A stretch of 64,000 nucleotides of DNA from positions 62,001 through 126,000 of the forward strand of contig NZ_JAWQFO010000010.1 of the NCBI RefSeq assembly GCF_033436665.1. The letters are read 5' to 3'. Within the stretch, counting starts at the first letter, position 1; every line of letters begins with the position of its first letter. The notes beneath the pieces are model-generated. The model was not told the origin of the DNA. It saw only the letters and a list, made by a program, of their open reading frames with translations, and ran no database searches. The DNA is from JAWQFO01 sp033436665 (GTDB lineage Bacteria > Pseudomonadota > Alphaproteobacteria > Rhodobacterales > Rhodobacteraceae). The position numbers were made by a program, and so were the translations under genes. Below, piece after piece: positions 36,403-44,570 of this stretch.

Positions 36403-37152
36403 ATGCGCTTTCAAACCCAACTTGTCCCGGCCCGGCTGATCCGGCGCTACAAGCGTTTCCTCGCGGATTGCCGATTCGAGGACGGGCGCGAGGTGACCGC
36501 GCATTGCGCCAATCCCGGCTCGATGATGGGTCTCGCGGACCCAGGGACAAAGATCTGGCTGGAGCCCAATGAAGACCCGCGAAAGAAGCTGCGCTACGGT
36601 TGGCGCCTCGTCGATCACGAGAACGGACACTTTACCGGTGTCGACACGGCCTTGCCGAACCGGGCGCTGCGCACAGCACTCGAGGCCCGCGAGATCGCCG
36701 AACTGTCAGCCTATGACACCGTCCGCCCGGAGGTGAAATACGGCACGAACAGCCGGGTCGATTTCCTGCTTGCCGCGCCGGGACTGCCCGACGCCTATGT
36801 GGAAGTGAAAAGCGTCACGCTGTGCCGCGAACCCGGGCTCGCCGAGTTTCCCGACAGCGTCACTGCACGCGGGACAAAGCATCTTGCCGAGCTGGCAAAG
36901 GTCGCCGCTGCCGGTCACCGGGCGGTGCTTGTCTACCTCGTACAGCGCACGGATTGCGGGCGGTTTGCGGTTGCCGCGGACATCGATCCGGCCTATGCCG
37001 CCGCCTGCGCGGCCGCCCGCGTCGCCGGTGTTGAAACACTCTGCATCGGTACCGATATATCCCCGACTTCCATCACCCTTGCCCGGCGCCTCGACGTCGT
37101 GGACCCGCACGGCACTGGCCCTTTCGCGGCGTCCGCGCTACACAGCGGGTAG
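36403..37152 (+). CDS. sfsA: DNA/RNA nuclease-fold protein SfsA
   Basis: A 249-residue SfsA protein, known as sugar fermentation stimulation protein; it has a PD-(D/E)XK-like fold and binds DNA. Visible signatures are CANPGSMMGL near 35-44, TNSRVDFLL and YVEVKSVTLC, the latter holding the nuclease-type E-x-K. It is divergent from the cinA-like run and 11 bases ahead of map, so the two may be one transcript. Confidence 0.92.
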   Translation: MRFQTQLVPARLIRRYKRFLADCRFEDGREVTAHCANPGSMMGLADPGTKIWLEPNEDPRKKLRYGWRLVDHENGHFTGVDTALPNRALRTALEAREIAELSAYDTVRPEVKYGTNSRVDFLLAAPGLPDAYVEVKSVTLCREPGLAEFPDSVTARGTKHLAELAKVAAAGHRAVLVYLVQRTDCGRFAVAADIDPAYAAACAAARVAGVETLCIGTDISPTSITLARRLDVVDPHGTGPFAASALHSG

Positions 37153-37163
37153 GAGACACGGAG

Positions 37164-37979
37164 ATGCGCGTGAACGAGAACCTGCGTGGCCGTCATACCA
37201 AGGACGGCATCCGAATTTACGAACGATCCGACTTCGCTGGCATGCATGCGGCGGGGGCGCTTGCCGCGCGCCTGCTCGACGAGATCGCCGCGCATGTCTT
37301 TCCGGGCCAGACCACGGGCGAGATCGACCGGATCATCACGCAAAAGGTCGAGGATGCCGGCGCGAAGTCCGCCACCATCGGCTACAAGGGCTACCAGCAC
37401 GCCACCTGCATCTCGGTCAACCATGTGGTCTGCCACGGCATTCCGGGCGACAAGACCCTCAAGGACGGCGACATCCTCAATATCGACGTCACCGTCATCG
37501 TCGACGGCTGGTACGGCGACACGTCGCGGATGTACGTGGCCGGAAAGCTGCCCCGCAAGGCGGAACGGCTGATCGAGGTCACCCATGACGCGCTGATGCG
37601 CGGCATCGAGGCGGTGCGCCCCGGAAACACCTTCGGGGATATCGGCCACGCAATTCAGAGCTTCGTGGAAAGCCACCGGATGTCGGTCGTGCGCGATTTC
37701 TGCGGTCACGGACTGGGTCGCGTCTTCCACGCCCCGCCCAACGTGCTGCATTACGGGCGACCGGGCACCGGGGCTGTTCTCGAGGAAGGCATGTTCTTCA
37801 CCATCGAGCCGATGGTGAACCTCGGCCGGCCCGAGACCAAGACCCTGTCCGACGACTGGACGGCCGTCACCCGCGACAAGTCCCTGTCGGCCCAGTTCGA
37901 GCATTCGGTCGGGGTCACGGCGGACGGATGCGAGATCTTCACGCTCTCGCCCGCCGGAACCTTTCATCCGACCTATTGA
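37164..37979 (+). CDS. map: methionine aminopeptidase, type I
   Basis: Removes the initiator methionine from new proteins. The 271-residue enzyme shows the two-metal ligands in order: D in LNIDVTVIVDGWYGDTSRM, H in CGHGLGRVFHAPP, E in FTIEPMVN and the last E in SAQFEHSVGVT. GGAGA precedes the ATG. Position next to sfsA is common in Rhodobacteraceae-like genomes as far as I recall. Confidence 0.96.
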   Translation: MRVNENLRGRHTKDGIRIYERSDFAGMHAAGALAARLLDEIAAHVFPGQTTGEIDRIITQKVEDAGAKSATIGYKGYQHATCISVNHVVCHGIPGDKTLKDGDILNIDVTVIVDGWYGDTSRMYVAGKLPRKAERLIEVTHDALMRGIEAVRPGNTFGDIGHAIQSFVESHRMSVVRDFCGHGLGRVFHAPPNVLHYGRPGTGAVLEEGMFFTIEPMVNLGRPETKTLSDDWTAVTRDKSLSAQFEHSVGVTADGCEIFTLSPAGTFHPTY

Positions 37980-38005
37980 CGGCCGCGCGTGGCGGCCGCA
38001 CCGGA

Positions 38006-38347
38006 TCAGTCAAGAAAGCCGTCCGCGTCGCGGTCGGCGCCGGCGAAATTGTCCGCCATGTGTTGACCGAACTCTGAGGTGCTGACGGTTCCGCTGGAAT
38101 CGGCATCCAGTTCGGAGATCAGGTCGTTCGCCAGATGTGCCTCCATTTCGGCCGGTGTGAGCGAACCGTCGCGGTTCGCATCCATCGACCCGAAGGCGAA
38201 GTTGGCGAATTCCTGGTACTCGGCGCGCGAGACACGCCCGTCACCATCCTTGTCGAGCTTCTGCAAATCCGCTTCGCTGAACGTCTGGGCGACGGCTGGC
38301 GCCGCGGCAACCGCAAGCGCAATTGCGATGGTTGTTCCGATCTTCAT
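38006..38347 (-). CDS. exported EF-hand protein
   Basis: A 113-residue protein with a signal peptide (about 1-20) and three EF-hand calcium loops at 32-43 (DKDGDGRVSRAE), 56-67 and 81-92, plus a truncated fourth (DRDADGFLD) at the very end. GGAGG stands before the ATG. It is 14 bases downstream of a small lipoprotein gene in the same direction. Calcium-dependent folding in the periplasm is expected; the target is unknown. Confidence 0.85.
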   Translation of the reverse strand: MKIGTTIAIALAVAAAPAVAQTFSEADLQKLDKDGDGRVSRAEYQEFANFAFGSMDANRDGSLTPAEMEAHLANDLISELDADSSGTVSTSEFGQHMADNFAGADRDADGFLD

Positions 38348-38361
38348 CCGATCATCCTCCC

Positions 38362-38607
38362 TCAGCAGGAATATCTGCTACCCGCAACGGCACCCGCGCC
38401 GGCACCGGCCGCACGCAGGATGTCCTGCCCGGAACCGCCGCCGAAGGCATTGCCGATGGCCCCGCCCAGAAGCGATCCGCCGACCGTGCCGCTGACGCAG
38501 GCGATCTCGTGCTGCCGTGCGGCTTGTGCTTCGGGCGTGGGCGCGGGTCCGCAGGCCTGAACGATCGCCAGAGCCGCGAAAGCGACGCCTGTCATCTTGA
38601 GTTTCAT
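38362..38607 (-). CDS. small glycine-zipper lipoprotein
   Basis: An 81-residue exported protein with a signal peptide ending at a lipobox-like cysteine C19 (VQAC) and a glycine-zipper segment (GTVGGSLLGGAIGNAFGGGSG) of the kind that inserts in membranes. AGAGGA stands before the ATG. Together with the downstream EF-hand gene it forms a likely two-gene unit. Confidence 0.78.
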   Translation of the reverse strand: MKLKMTGVAFAALAIVQACGPAPTPEAQAARQHEIACVSGTVGGSLLGGAIGNAFGGGSGQDILRAAGAGAGAVAGSRYSC

Positions 38608-39070
38608 TCGACACATCCTCTTGTACCGATTCATGAACATTGAGGCCGCGACCCGCAGGTCCGACCACCGCCTCAAGCCTAGTCAGCAGGGCCAACGCCG
38701 TAAAGCACGCGATCAGATGACCCTGGGGCCGTGCGCCACTTCCCGCGCATCCCGCGCGGCCGGGCGGGTCCGCGCGAGGGACCGGGCCGACGCTCCCCAG
38801 CGCCGACCCGATCCCTTCCGCCCCCCTGGCCCCTCCCGCAAGGAGGGCGGCAGCCCGGCTGGCCGCACCGCGGCGTGCAGGCCGTGGAGCGACATCTTCG
38901 CCGCGCCGAACCTCGCACGCGGCGCCACGATCTGCGCGGCGGCTGCGGTTTTTAAGTTCGGCAGGCCTATCGCTAGCGCGTCGTGGCGCGCGGGTAAACA
39001 CTTTTGCGTGTTTCCTTCGAAATCATGCAACTATAGAGAGATTATTGCCCGAAACGAGGGTCTTACAGGC
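38608..39070. other. stretch without a convincing gene
   Basis: About 460 bases, very GC-rich in 38,700-38,940, then an AT-richer patch near 38,995-39,060. Open frames occur on both strands but show no recognisable protein or ribosome binding site. Visible structure: hairpin CCCTCC/GGAGGG (38831-38847), and AAACAC-TTTTGC-GTGTTT (38996-39013). I see no tRNA, and none of the SRP, tmRNA or RNase P signatures I know. A small RNA or promoter is possible but not supported. Confidence 0.4.
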
Positions 39071-39286
39071 TCACCGCGTCCCGCGGTCGTCGGGCATTGT
39101 CCCGTCGCGATCCCTTTCGGCCTCGGCCCGCAGAAGCGCCATCAGCAGCGTGCCGCCGTGGACCGGCAGCACGGCATCGCCGATAAAGACCGGGCCTGCG
39201 GTGCGTCTGCATGGCCGGTCGACGTCGGCGCGGGTCTCCGGTGCGGAGAACCCCTGCATCATCCGGGATGAGAGCGCGGCGATCAT
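39071..39286 (-). CDS. possible small protein downstream of rsmD
   Basis: A 71-codon frame beginning 17 bases past the rsmD stop, on the same strand. Codon third positions are strongly G/C like the real genes around it, and the middle (VFIGDAVLPVHGGTLLMALLRAEAERD) reads like a folded protein. There is no clear ribosome binding site and I do not recognise a family. Translation by coupling to rsmD is possible. Confidence 0.45.
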   Translation of the reverse strand: MIAALSSRMMQGFSAPETRADVDRPCRRTAGPVFIGDAVLPVHGGTLLMALLRAEAERDRDGTMPDDRGTR

Positions 39287-39303
39287 GCGCGAACTCTGCC
39301 ACG

Positions 39304-39861
39304 TCAGGCGGGATCGGTCAAAAGAAGCGTGACATGCGTGTCGCCATATCGCCGTCGGTCAACGGCCTCGAAGCCATCCGGCGCTGACATTTCGGCGTTT
39401 TCCTCCCACACCACGAGGCCGCCTGGCGCCAGCCACCCCCCGCTTGCGGCAGAGGCGAGTGCCTTCTCCCCCAGCCCCTTGCCGTAGGGCGGATCGAGAA
39501 ACACCAGATCGAACCCGTCCCCGTCGCAAGCGCCGAGGCGCGTGGCGTCGCGGCGCAACAGTCGGGCGCAATCCGTGACGCCAAGCCGCGCGATGTTTTC
39601 GCGGATCAGTTTTTGCGCCACCCGCCCGTCATCGACAAAGACCGCTTCGCGCGCGCCACGCGAGATCGCCTCGAGCCCCAGCGCGCCGGTCCCGGCGAAG
39701 AGGTCGAGCACCCGCGCGCCCTCGACCGCTCCACGATTGCCGAGCAGATTGAACAGGCTCTCGCGCACCCGGTCCGCCGTGGGTCGCAGATGCGCCCCGC
39801 GGTCTCCCTTTCCGACCGATGCCAGCGGCACCGAGCGAAAGCGTCCTGCGACGATCCTCAC
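39304..39861 (-). CDS. rsmD: 16S rRNA (guanine966-N2)-methyltransferase
   Basis: Methylates G966 in small-subunit ribosomal RNA. The 185-residue protein starts MRIVAGRFRS, has the RPTADRVRESLFNLL segment, the SAM motif VLDLFAGTGALGLEA and the catalytic motif LDPPYGKG. All are RsmD signatures. Its start overlaps the stop of the flavoprotein gene (ATGA). Confidence 0.95.
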   Translation of the reverse strand: MRIVAGRFRSVPLASVGKGDRGAHLRPTADRVRESLFNLLGNRGAVEGARVLDLFAGTGALGLEAISRGAREAVFVDDGRVAQKLIRENIARLGVTDCARLLRRDATRLGACDGDGFDLVFLDPPYGKGLGEKALASAASGGWLAPGGLVVWEENAEMSAPDGFEAVDRRRYGDTHVTLLLTDPA

Positions 39862-41066
39862 GCCTTGAGCAGCGGCTTGAGGTTGGCCTCGGGATCCGCA
39901 ACGACATCCGGATCAGGCGTCTTTCCCATCTCTATCAACCGCTTGCCGATCATGTAGCCCCGCGCGTCGTTCATTGCATCGACAGCGACCAGCGCACCGT
40001 CGCTGTAGTACCAGAAGGACACGGCACGCCCCTCGCCGGGACGGGTCACGACCCGGTCGTAGCCGGTGTTCAGCCCTGCGATCTGCAGCTTGACGTCGTA
40101 TTGATCCGACCAGAACCAGGGGGCGGCCACATAGTCCTTTTCCGCGCCCATGATGTTCTCGGCCACGACCTCGGCCTGGTCGATGGCATTGGGCACCGAT
40201 TCAAGCCGGATACGGGCGCCGCGGAACGGGAACGAGCTACAGTCGCCCGCCGCCCAGACGTTAGGCACCGAAGTGCGCCCCTGCGCGTCGACCCGGATGC
40301 CGTTGTCGATCTCGAGACCCGCCGCCTCGGCCAATGACGTCGCGGGTGCGATCCCGACACCGACCACGACGAAATCGACAGCCACTTCGGTACCGTCGCT
40401 CAGCACCGCGCCTGACACGGCCCCCTCACCGATCAGCTGATCGAGCCCGACACCTTCGAGGATCCTGACGCCGTGATCGCCGTGCAGTTTGCGGAAATAG
40501 TCGCTGGTCTCGGGTGCCGCGACACGTTGCAGGATGCGGTCGGCCATCTCGACCAACGTGACCTCCAGACCGCGCATCGCCGCGACCGCCGCCGCCTCGA
40601 GCCCGATGTAGCCGCCGCCCACGATCAGCACCTTCGCCCCGGCCTCGAACCGCGGCGCCATGCGGTCGACGTCCGACAGATCGCGCACGGTAAAGACGCC
40701 GGCGAGGTCGCCGCCGATCGCCGCAGGCAACCGGCGCGGCTCGGAGCCGGTGGCGAACACGAGATCGGAGTATTCGAGGGTTTCGCCGCCCACGCTCACC
40801 GTCCGGGACGCAGTGTCGATGGAGTGGACCTGCTGGCCGAGGCGCAACGCAATGTCGTTCTCGGCATAAAAGGATTCCGGGCGCAGGTAGAGCCGTTCGA
40901 CCTCCATCTCGCCCAGCAGGTAGGCCTTGCTCAGCGGCGGTCGCTGATAGGGCGGCACCGGCTCGGCGCCGATCAGCGTGATCTGTCCCGCGAACCCGCC
41001 GTTGCGCAGCTTGGCCACGCAGGAGGCCCCGGCCTGCCCGGCCCCGATCACGATCACATGCTGCAT
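39858..41066 (-). CDS. ferredoxin/rubredoxin reductase-type flavoprotein
   Basis: A 402-residue pyridine-nucleotide-disulfide-type oxidoreductase with FAD motif IVIGAGQAGASC, the family segment PPYQRPPLSKAYL, NAD motif VLIVGGGYIGLEAA and the late VWAAGDCSSF. A C-terminal reductase domain (SDQYDVKLQIAG) is of the type in oxygenase ferredoxin reductases. It would pass electrons from NAD(P)H to a ferredoxin or rubredoxin, not encoded here. Overlaps rsmD by four bases and is divergent from the peroxiredoxin gene. Confidence 0.88.
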   Translation of the reverse strand: MQHVIVIGAGQAGASCVAKLRNGGFAGQITLIGAEPVPPYQRPPLSKAYLLGEMEVERLYLRPESFYAENDIALRLGQQVHSIDTASRTVSVGGETLEYSDLVFATGSEPRRLPAAIGGDLAGVFTVRDLSDVDRMAPRFEAGAKVLIVGGGYIGLEAAAVAAMRGLEVTLVEMADRILQRVAAPETSDYFRKLHGDHGVRILEGVGLDQLIGEGAVSGAVLSDGTEVAVDFVVVGVGIAPATSLAEAAGLEIDNGIRVDAQGRTSVPNVWAAGDCSSFPFRGARIRLESVPNAIDQAEVVAENIMGAEKDYVAAPWFWSDQYDVKLQIAGLNTGYDRVVTRPGEGRAVSFWYYSDGALVAVDAMNDARGYMIGKRLIEMGKTPDPDVVADPEANLKPLLKA

Positions 41067-41156
41067 CCCGCTCCCCCGTTTTTTCTGGTCCCGTCTGACG
41101 GCAGAGCCTATACCTCGCCGGAGGACAATCGCAATCTTCACCGAAAGGCCGATGAC

Positions 41157-41645
41157 ATGAGCATATCCACGGGCGACCAGCTTCCCGACGCGACCCTTGT
41201 GCAACTCGGTGCCGAAGGGCCCGAACAGGTGTCGATGACGGACAAGACCAAGGGCCGCAAGGTGGTGATCTTCGCGGTACCCGGCGCCTACACGCCGACC
41301 TGCCATTCGGCGCATGTGCCGAGCTTCGTGCGCACCAAGGCGCAATTCGATGAAAAGCAGGTCGACGAGATCATCTGCGTGTCGGTCAACGATCCCTTCG
41401 TGATGAAGGCCTGGGGCGAGGCGACCGGTGCCACCGGCGCCGGGATCACCATGCTCGCCGACGCGCAGGGCGAATTCACCAAGGCGATCGGGATGGATTT
41501 CGACGCGCCCCCGGCCGGCCTGATGGGCCGTTCGAAGCGGTATGCGATGCTGGTCGAGGACGGCAAGGTCTCGCTGTTCCAGGCCGAGGAAAGCCCCGGC
41601 ACCTGCGATGTCTCGGGCGGCGAGGCCTTGCTGGCGTCGATGTAA
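41157..41645 (+). CDS. Prx5-type peroxiredoxin
   Basis: A 162-residue thiol peroxidase. The peroxidatic cysteine is C49 in PGAYTPTCHSAHVP, a Prx5/AhpE-like motif; a second cysteine appears in GTCDVSGG near the C-terminus and may resolve the sulfenate. No glutaredoxin domain is fused. It is monocistronic and divergent from the flavoprotein reductase, which could be a functional link but is not proven. Confidence 0.92.
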   Translation: MSISTGDQLPDATLVQLGAEGPEQVSMTDKTKGRKVVIFAVPGAYTPTCHSAHVPSFVRTKAQFDEKQVDEIICVSVNDPFVMKAWGEATGATGAGITMLADAQGEFTKAIGMDFDAPPAGLMGRSKRYAMLVEDGKVSLFQAEESPGTCDVSGGEALLASM

Positions 41646-41680
41646 CGGCACTTGCGCCGTCCCGGCCGTCAGGCAGGGGC

Positions 41681-41726
41681 AAAATTCTTGGCAAGAATTT
41701 TGGCCGGAAAATGCCTCATTTTCCGG
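41681..41726. terminator. tandem palindromes between convergent genes
   Basis: First: AAAATTCTTG/CAAGAATTTT arms around a single base (41681-41701). Second: CCGGAAAAT/ATTTTCCGG (41704-41712 and 41718-41726) with a GCCTC loop, ending right at the stop codon of phhB. The double hairpin can work on both strands and resembles, in reverse orientation, the pair at 3219-3262. Confidence 0.7.
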
Positions 41727-42032
41727 TCAGTTCAAAGCGGCGGCCAGGCCATCCATCTTCCGCGCCAGCTTGGCGTCCTGCGCGCTCAGCCCATCGACGT
41801 CATGGGTCGTGAGCACGACCTTGACGGTCTTGTAGACGTTCTCCCACTCGGGGTGATGGTCCCATTTCTCGGCCCAGATCGCGACACTGGTCATCCACGA
41901 AAACGCCTGCACGAAATCCTCGAAGACGAACGTCTTCCTGATCGCGTCCCGGTCCTCGGCCATCTCCCAGCCGGACTTGAACAGCGGCTCCAGCAGCGGC
42001 CCGCGTGTCTCTTCGCTCAGTTTCTCGGTCAT
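41727..42032 (-). CDS. phhB: pterin-4a-carbinolamine dehydratase
   Basis: A 101-residue protein that recycles the pterin cofactor of aromatic amino acid hydroxylases; the family also has a cofactor-independent role in some bacteria. The motif HHPEWENVYKTVKVVLTTHDVDGLS near 59-83 is diagnostic. No phenylalanine hydroxylase is in the window. Overlaps the upstream gene by four bases (ATGA), so it is the last gene of the run that starts at the secretion genes or at ridA. Confidence 0.93.
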   Translation of the reverse strand: MTEKLSEETRGPLLEPLFKSGWEMAEDRDAIRKTFVFEDFVQAFSWMTSVAIWAEKWDHHPEWENVYKTVKVVLTTHDVDGLSAQDAKLARKMDGLAAALN

Positions 42033-43216
42033 TGCTGTTCCTCCATCCGGTCGCGCCTGAAAGGCCCGTATTCGGTCAGCACCTCGATTTCCTCGTCCAC
42101 CGCGCCGCGCTCGGCCTCGAGGTAGCGCGCGATGGCGTCGGCGAAACCGGGATCGTTGAACCAATGCAGCGACCATGTCGGTGTCGGCAGGTATCCGCGC
42201 GCCAGCTTGTGATCACCCTGCGCCCCGGCCTCGACCCGGTCGAGCCCCAGGGCGATGGCCAGGTCCATGGCCTGATAGTAGCACAGTTCGAAATGCAGGC
42301 AGGGGTGATGCTCGACGCACCCCCAGTAGCGCCCGAAGAGCGTCTCGCGCCCGACGAGGTTCATCGCGCCCGCAACCCAGCGCCCGTTCCGTTCGGCAAG
42401 CACCAGCGCGATGTCCTCGCGCAGCCGCTCCTGGGCGAGATCGAAGAAGCGGCGCGTCAGGTAGGGCGTGCCCCACTTGCGCGCGCCGGTATCCTGGTAA
42501 AAGCGCCAGAACGCCTCCCAGTGCTCGGACCGAAGATCATCGCCCGTGAATGTGTGGATCGCGCCGCCGAAGTCCTGCGCCTGGGCGCGTTCCTTGCGGA
42601 TGTTCTTGCGCTTTCGCGAGCTCAGACCGGCAAGAAAGTCGGCGAAGTCGTGATAGTCCCGGTTCTGCCAATGGTACTGCTGCGACTTGCGCACCAGCAG
42701 CCCGATGTCCTCGCCGCGCGCGGATTCCTCGGTCGTGCAGAATGTCACGTGCAACGACGAGACCTTGTTGTTGCGCGCCAATTGCACGGCGCCTTGCGCA
42801 AGAGCCGCCGTTCCGGCCTCCTCGAACCCCGGCCGCACGAGGAAGCGCCGCCCCGTGGCCGGGGTATGCGGCACGGCGATCTGCAGCTTGGGATAGTAGC
42901 GCCCGCCGGCGCGCTCGTAGGCATGCGCCCAGTTGTGGTCGAAGATGTATTCGCCCTGGCTGTGCGACTTGACGTACATCGGCGCGACGCCGATGAGCGT
43001 GCCGTCAATGCGCGCGGCAAGATACTGAGGCTGCCAGCCGGTCCCGGCCCCGACCGATCCGCTGTCCTCCAGCGCGCTTAGGAAGCGATGCGTCGTGAAG
43101 GGATCGTAGGGTCGGCCCCCGTCGGCGGTTTCCGGACAGGCGCAGCCGTCCCAATCCTCCGCCGCGATCTCTCTCAGGCTCGGGACGACCCGGATTTCGA
43201 CTTCCTGTTCCTGCAC
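42029..43216 (-). CDS. DUF482-type GNAT-fold protein (peptidogalycan biosynthesis-like)
   Basis: A 395-residue protein of the peptidogalycan biosynthesis/recognition family (PF04339), a fold related to FemX-like aminoacyl or acyl transferases. Typical segments are YDPFTTHRFLSALE, the SSRKRKNIRKER patch and CYYQAMDLAIALGL near the end. The exact reaction is not known for the family. It starts with GTG at 43216 after AGGAG and overlaps phhB by four bases. Confidence 0.85.
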   Translation of the reverse strand: MQEQEVEIRVVPSLREIAAEDWDGCACPETADGGRPYDPFTTHRFLSALEDSGSVGAGTGWQPQYLAARIDGTLIGVAPMYVKSHSQGEYIFDHNWAHAYERAGGRYYPKLQIAVPHTPATGRRFLVRPGFEEAGTAALAQGAVQLARNNKVSSLHVTFCTTEESARGEDIGLLVRKSQQYHWQNRDYHDFADFLAGLSSRKRKNIRKERAQAQDFGGAIHTFTGDDLRSEHWEAFWRFYQDTGARKWGTPYLTRRFFDLAQERLREDIALVLAERNGRWVAGAMNLVGRETLFGRYWGCVEHHPCLHFELCYYQAMDLAIALGLDRVEAGAQGDHKLARGYLPTPTWSLHWFNDPGFADAIARYLEAERGAVDEEIEVLTEYGPFRRDRMEEQQ

Positions 43217-43265
43217 TGCGCGCTCCTGCCCGTCAGCACCCTACTTGTGCCTGAACGGTCGGGCT

Positions 43266-44033
43266 TCAACCCGGCAGGGGCGGAAGGTAGCCCTCGAAAG
43301 TGACGTTTGCCGCCACCCGGCGCGCCTGTGCCTCTTCTGCGGGCGACCGGACGGTCCAGCACAGCACCGCCGCTCCGGCCTCCTTCAACTCCGTGACCCG
43401 CGCCCGGCCGAGATCGCCGCGTTCGTGGCTGATGAAGCAGGCCCCGACACAGTCGTAATCCGGGATCTCGCGCAGACGGTCGCAGGTCGCTTCCGGCAGA
43501 GGCCAGTCCTCGGGCCGGTAGGCGCTGGTCACGAGGCCGCGCGGCACGTCCGGTGCAAGCTCGGCCAGAAGCGCCACAGAATGGGGGTTGAAGGACATGA
43601 CCGCCAGCGGACCGTCATACCCGGCAATGGCCTGCGCCACGTCCCGCTCCAGCGGCCCGACGTCGGGGCCCATCGCACCGTCCTGGTCCTTGATCTCGAT
43701 GACCAGCGGCACCTCGCCCGCGACAAGCCCGAGGATTTCGGAAAGCGTCGGAATGCCCTCGTCCCCCCCTTTCAGGGCGATGTCGCCCAGAGCCGCCGCA
43801 TCGAGGCTGCGCACCGGCCCCGCGCCGTTTGCAAGCCGATCGAGCGCGTAGTCGTGAAACACCATCGCCTGGCCATCCGCGCTGAGCTGGACGTCGATCT
43901 CGATGCCGTAGCCGGCCGCGATGGCCGCCCGGACCGCGGCGCGGCTGTTCTCGGGCCGCCCGTCGCGGACATCGTGAAGGGCGCGGTGCGCGACCGGCAG
44001 GCGCAGGAAGGCTTCGGGCAGGGCGGGTGTCAT
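43266..44033 (-). CDS. glycerophosphodiester phosphodiesterase
   Basis: A 255-residue GDPD-fold enzyme that splits glycerophosphodiesters from phospholipid breakdown to glycerol-3-phosphate. The catalytic HR pair is in VAHRALHD with the ENS motif that follows, and the metal ligands are in GIEIDVQLSADGQ and VFHDY. No signal peptide, so cytoplasmic, like UgpQ. Its start overlaps the RidA stop by four bases. Confidence 0.9.
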   Translation of the reverse strand: MTPALPEAFLRLPVAHRALHDVRDGRPENSRAAVRAAIAAGYGIEIDVQLSADGQAMVFHDYALDRLANGAGPVRSLDAAALGDIALKGGDEGIPTLSEILGLVAGEVPLVIEIKDQDGAMGPDVGPLERDVAQAIAGYDGPLAVMSFNPHSVALLAELAPDVPRGLVTSAYRPEDWPLPEATCDRLREIPDYDCVGACFISHERGDLGRARVTELKEAGAAVLCWTVRSPAEEAQARRVAANVTFEGYLPPLPG

Positions 44034-44488
44034 TCGATCTCGAAGATGCCTTCGATCTCGACCGCGACCCCGAGCGGCAAGGACGCCGCGGAGACGGCCG
44101 AGCGTGCATGTCGTCCGGCATCGCCCAGCGCCTCGACGAGGAAGTCGGAGGCCCCGTTGATGACCTTGGGCTGGTCGGTGAAATCGGCGGTCGAGTTGAC
44201 GAAGCCGGTCAGTTTCACGACCCGTTTCAGCCTCTCGATGTCGCCGTCGCAGGCCGCCTTGACCTGTTCAAGCAGGCTGATCGCGCAAAGCCGCGCGGCA
44301 TCCGCGCCTGCCGCCACATCCATGTCGGCACCCAGCTTGCCCTTGACCATCCCGTCGGGACCGTTCGAGATCTGGCCCGAAACGTAGAGCGTGGCGCCGG
44401 ATTTCACGAAAGGCACGTAGTTGGCGGCGGGGGCTGCGGGGCTGCCGAGTGTCACGCCAAGCTCGGCGAGGCGGTCGGTGATGCTCAT
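44030..44488 (-). CDS. RidA-family enamine/imine deaminase
   Basis: A 152-residue YjgF/RidA protein, which in relatives hydrolyses reactive enamines and imines made by PLP enzymes. The pattern YVSGQISNGPDG and the late VEIEGIFEIE are family traits. The canonical active-site arginine region is replaced by SLPLGVAVEIEG, as in the larger RidA subgroup (Rid7-like or similar), so deaminase activity is uncertain. Part of a run with GDPD, DUF482 and phhB. Confidence 0.85.
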   Translation of the reverse strand: MSITDRLAELGVTLGSPAAPAANYVPFVKSGATLYVSGQISNGPDGMVKGKLGADMDVAAGADAARLCAISLLEQVKAACDGDIERLKRVVKLTGFVNSTADFTDQPKVINGASDFLVEALGDAGRHARSAVSAASLPLGVAVEIEGIFEIE

Positions 44489-44570
44489 GGGGCGAATCCT
44501 TCTGATCGTCGCGGCCGGGCGCCGCTGGCGCGACGCTATCCGGGATGGCGCGCGGCCGGAAGGGGTCGGC

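Noticed and set aside
38597..39271. Plus-strand frame of 224 codons across the gap before rsmD
   Set aside because: Composition reads as a random GC-rich frame with no domain and it overlaps minus-strand genes at both ends.
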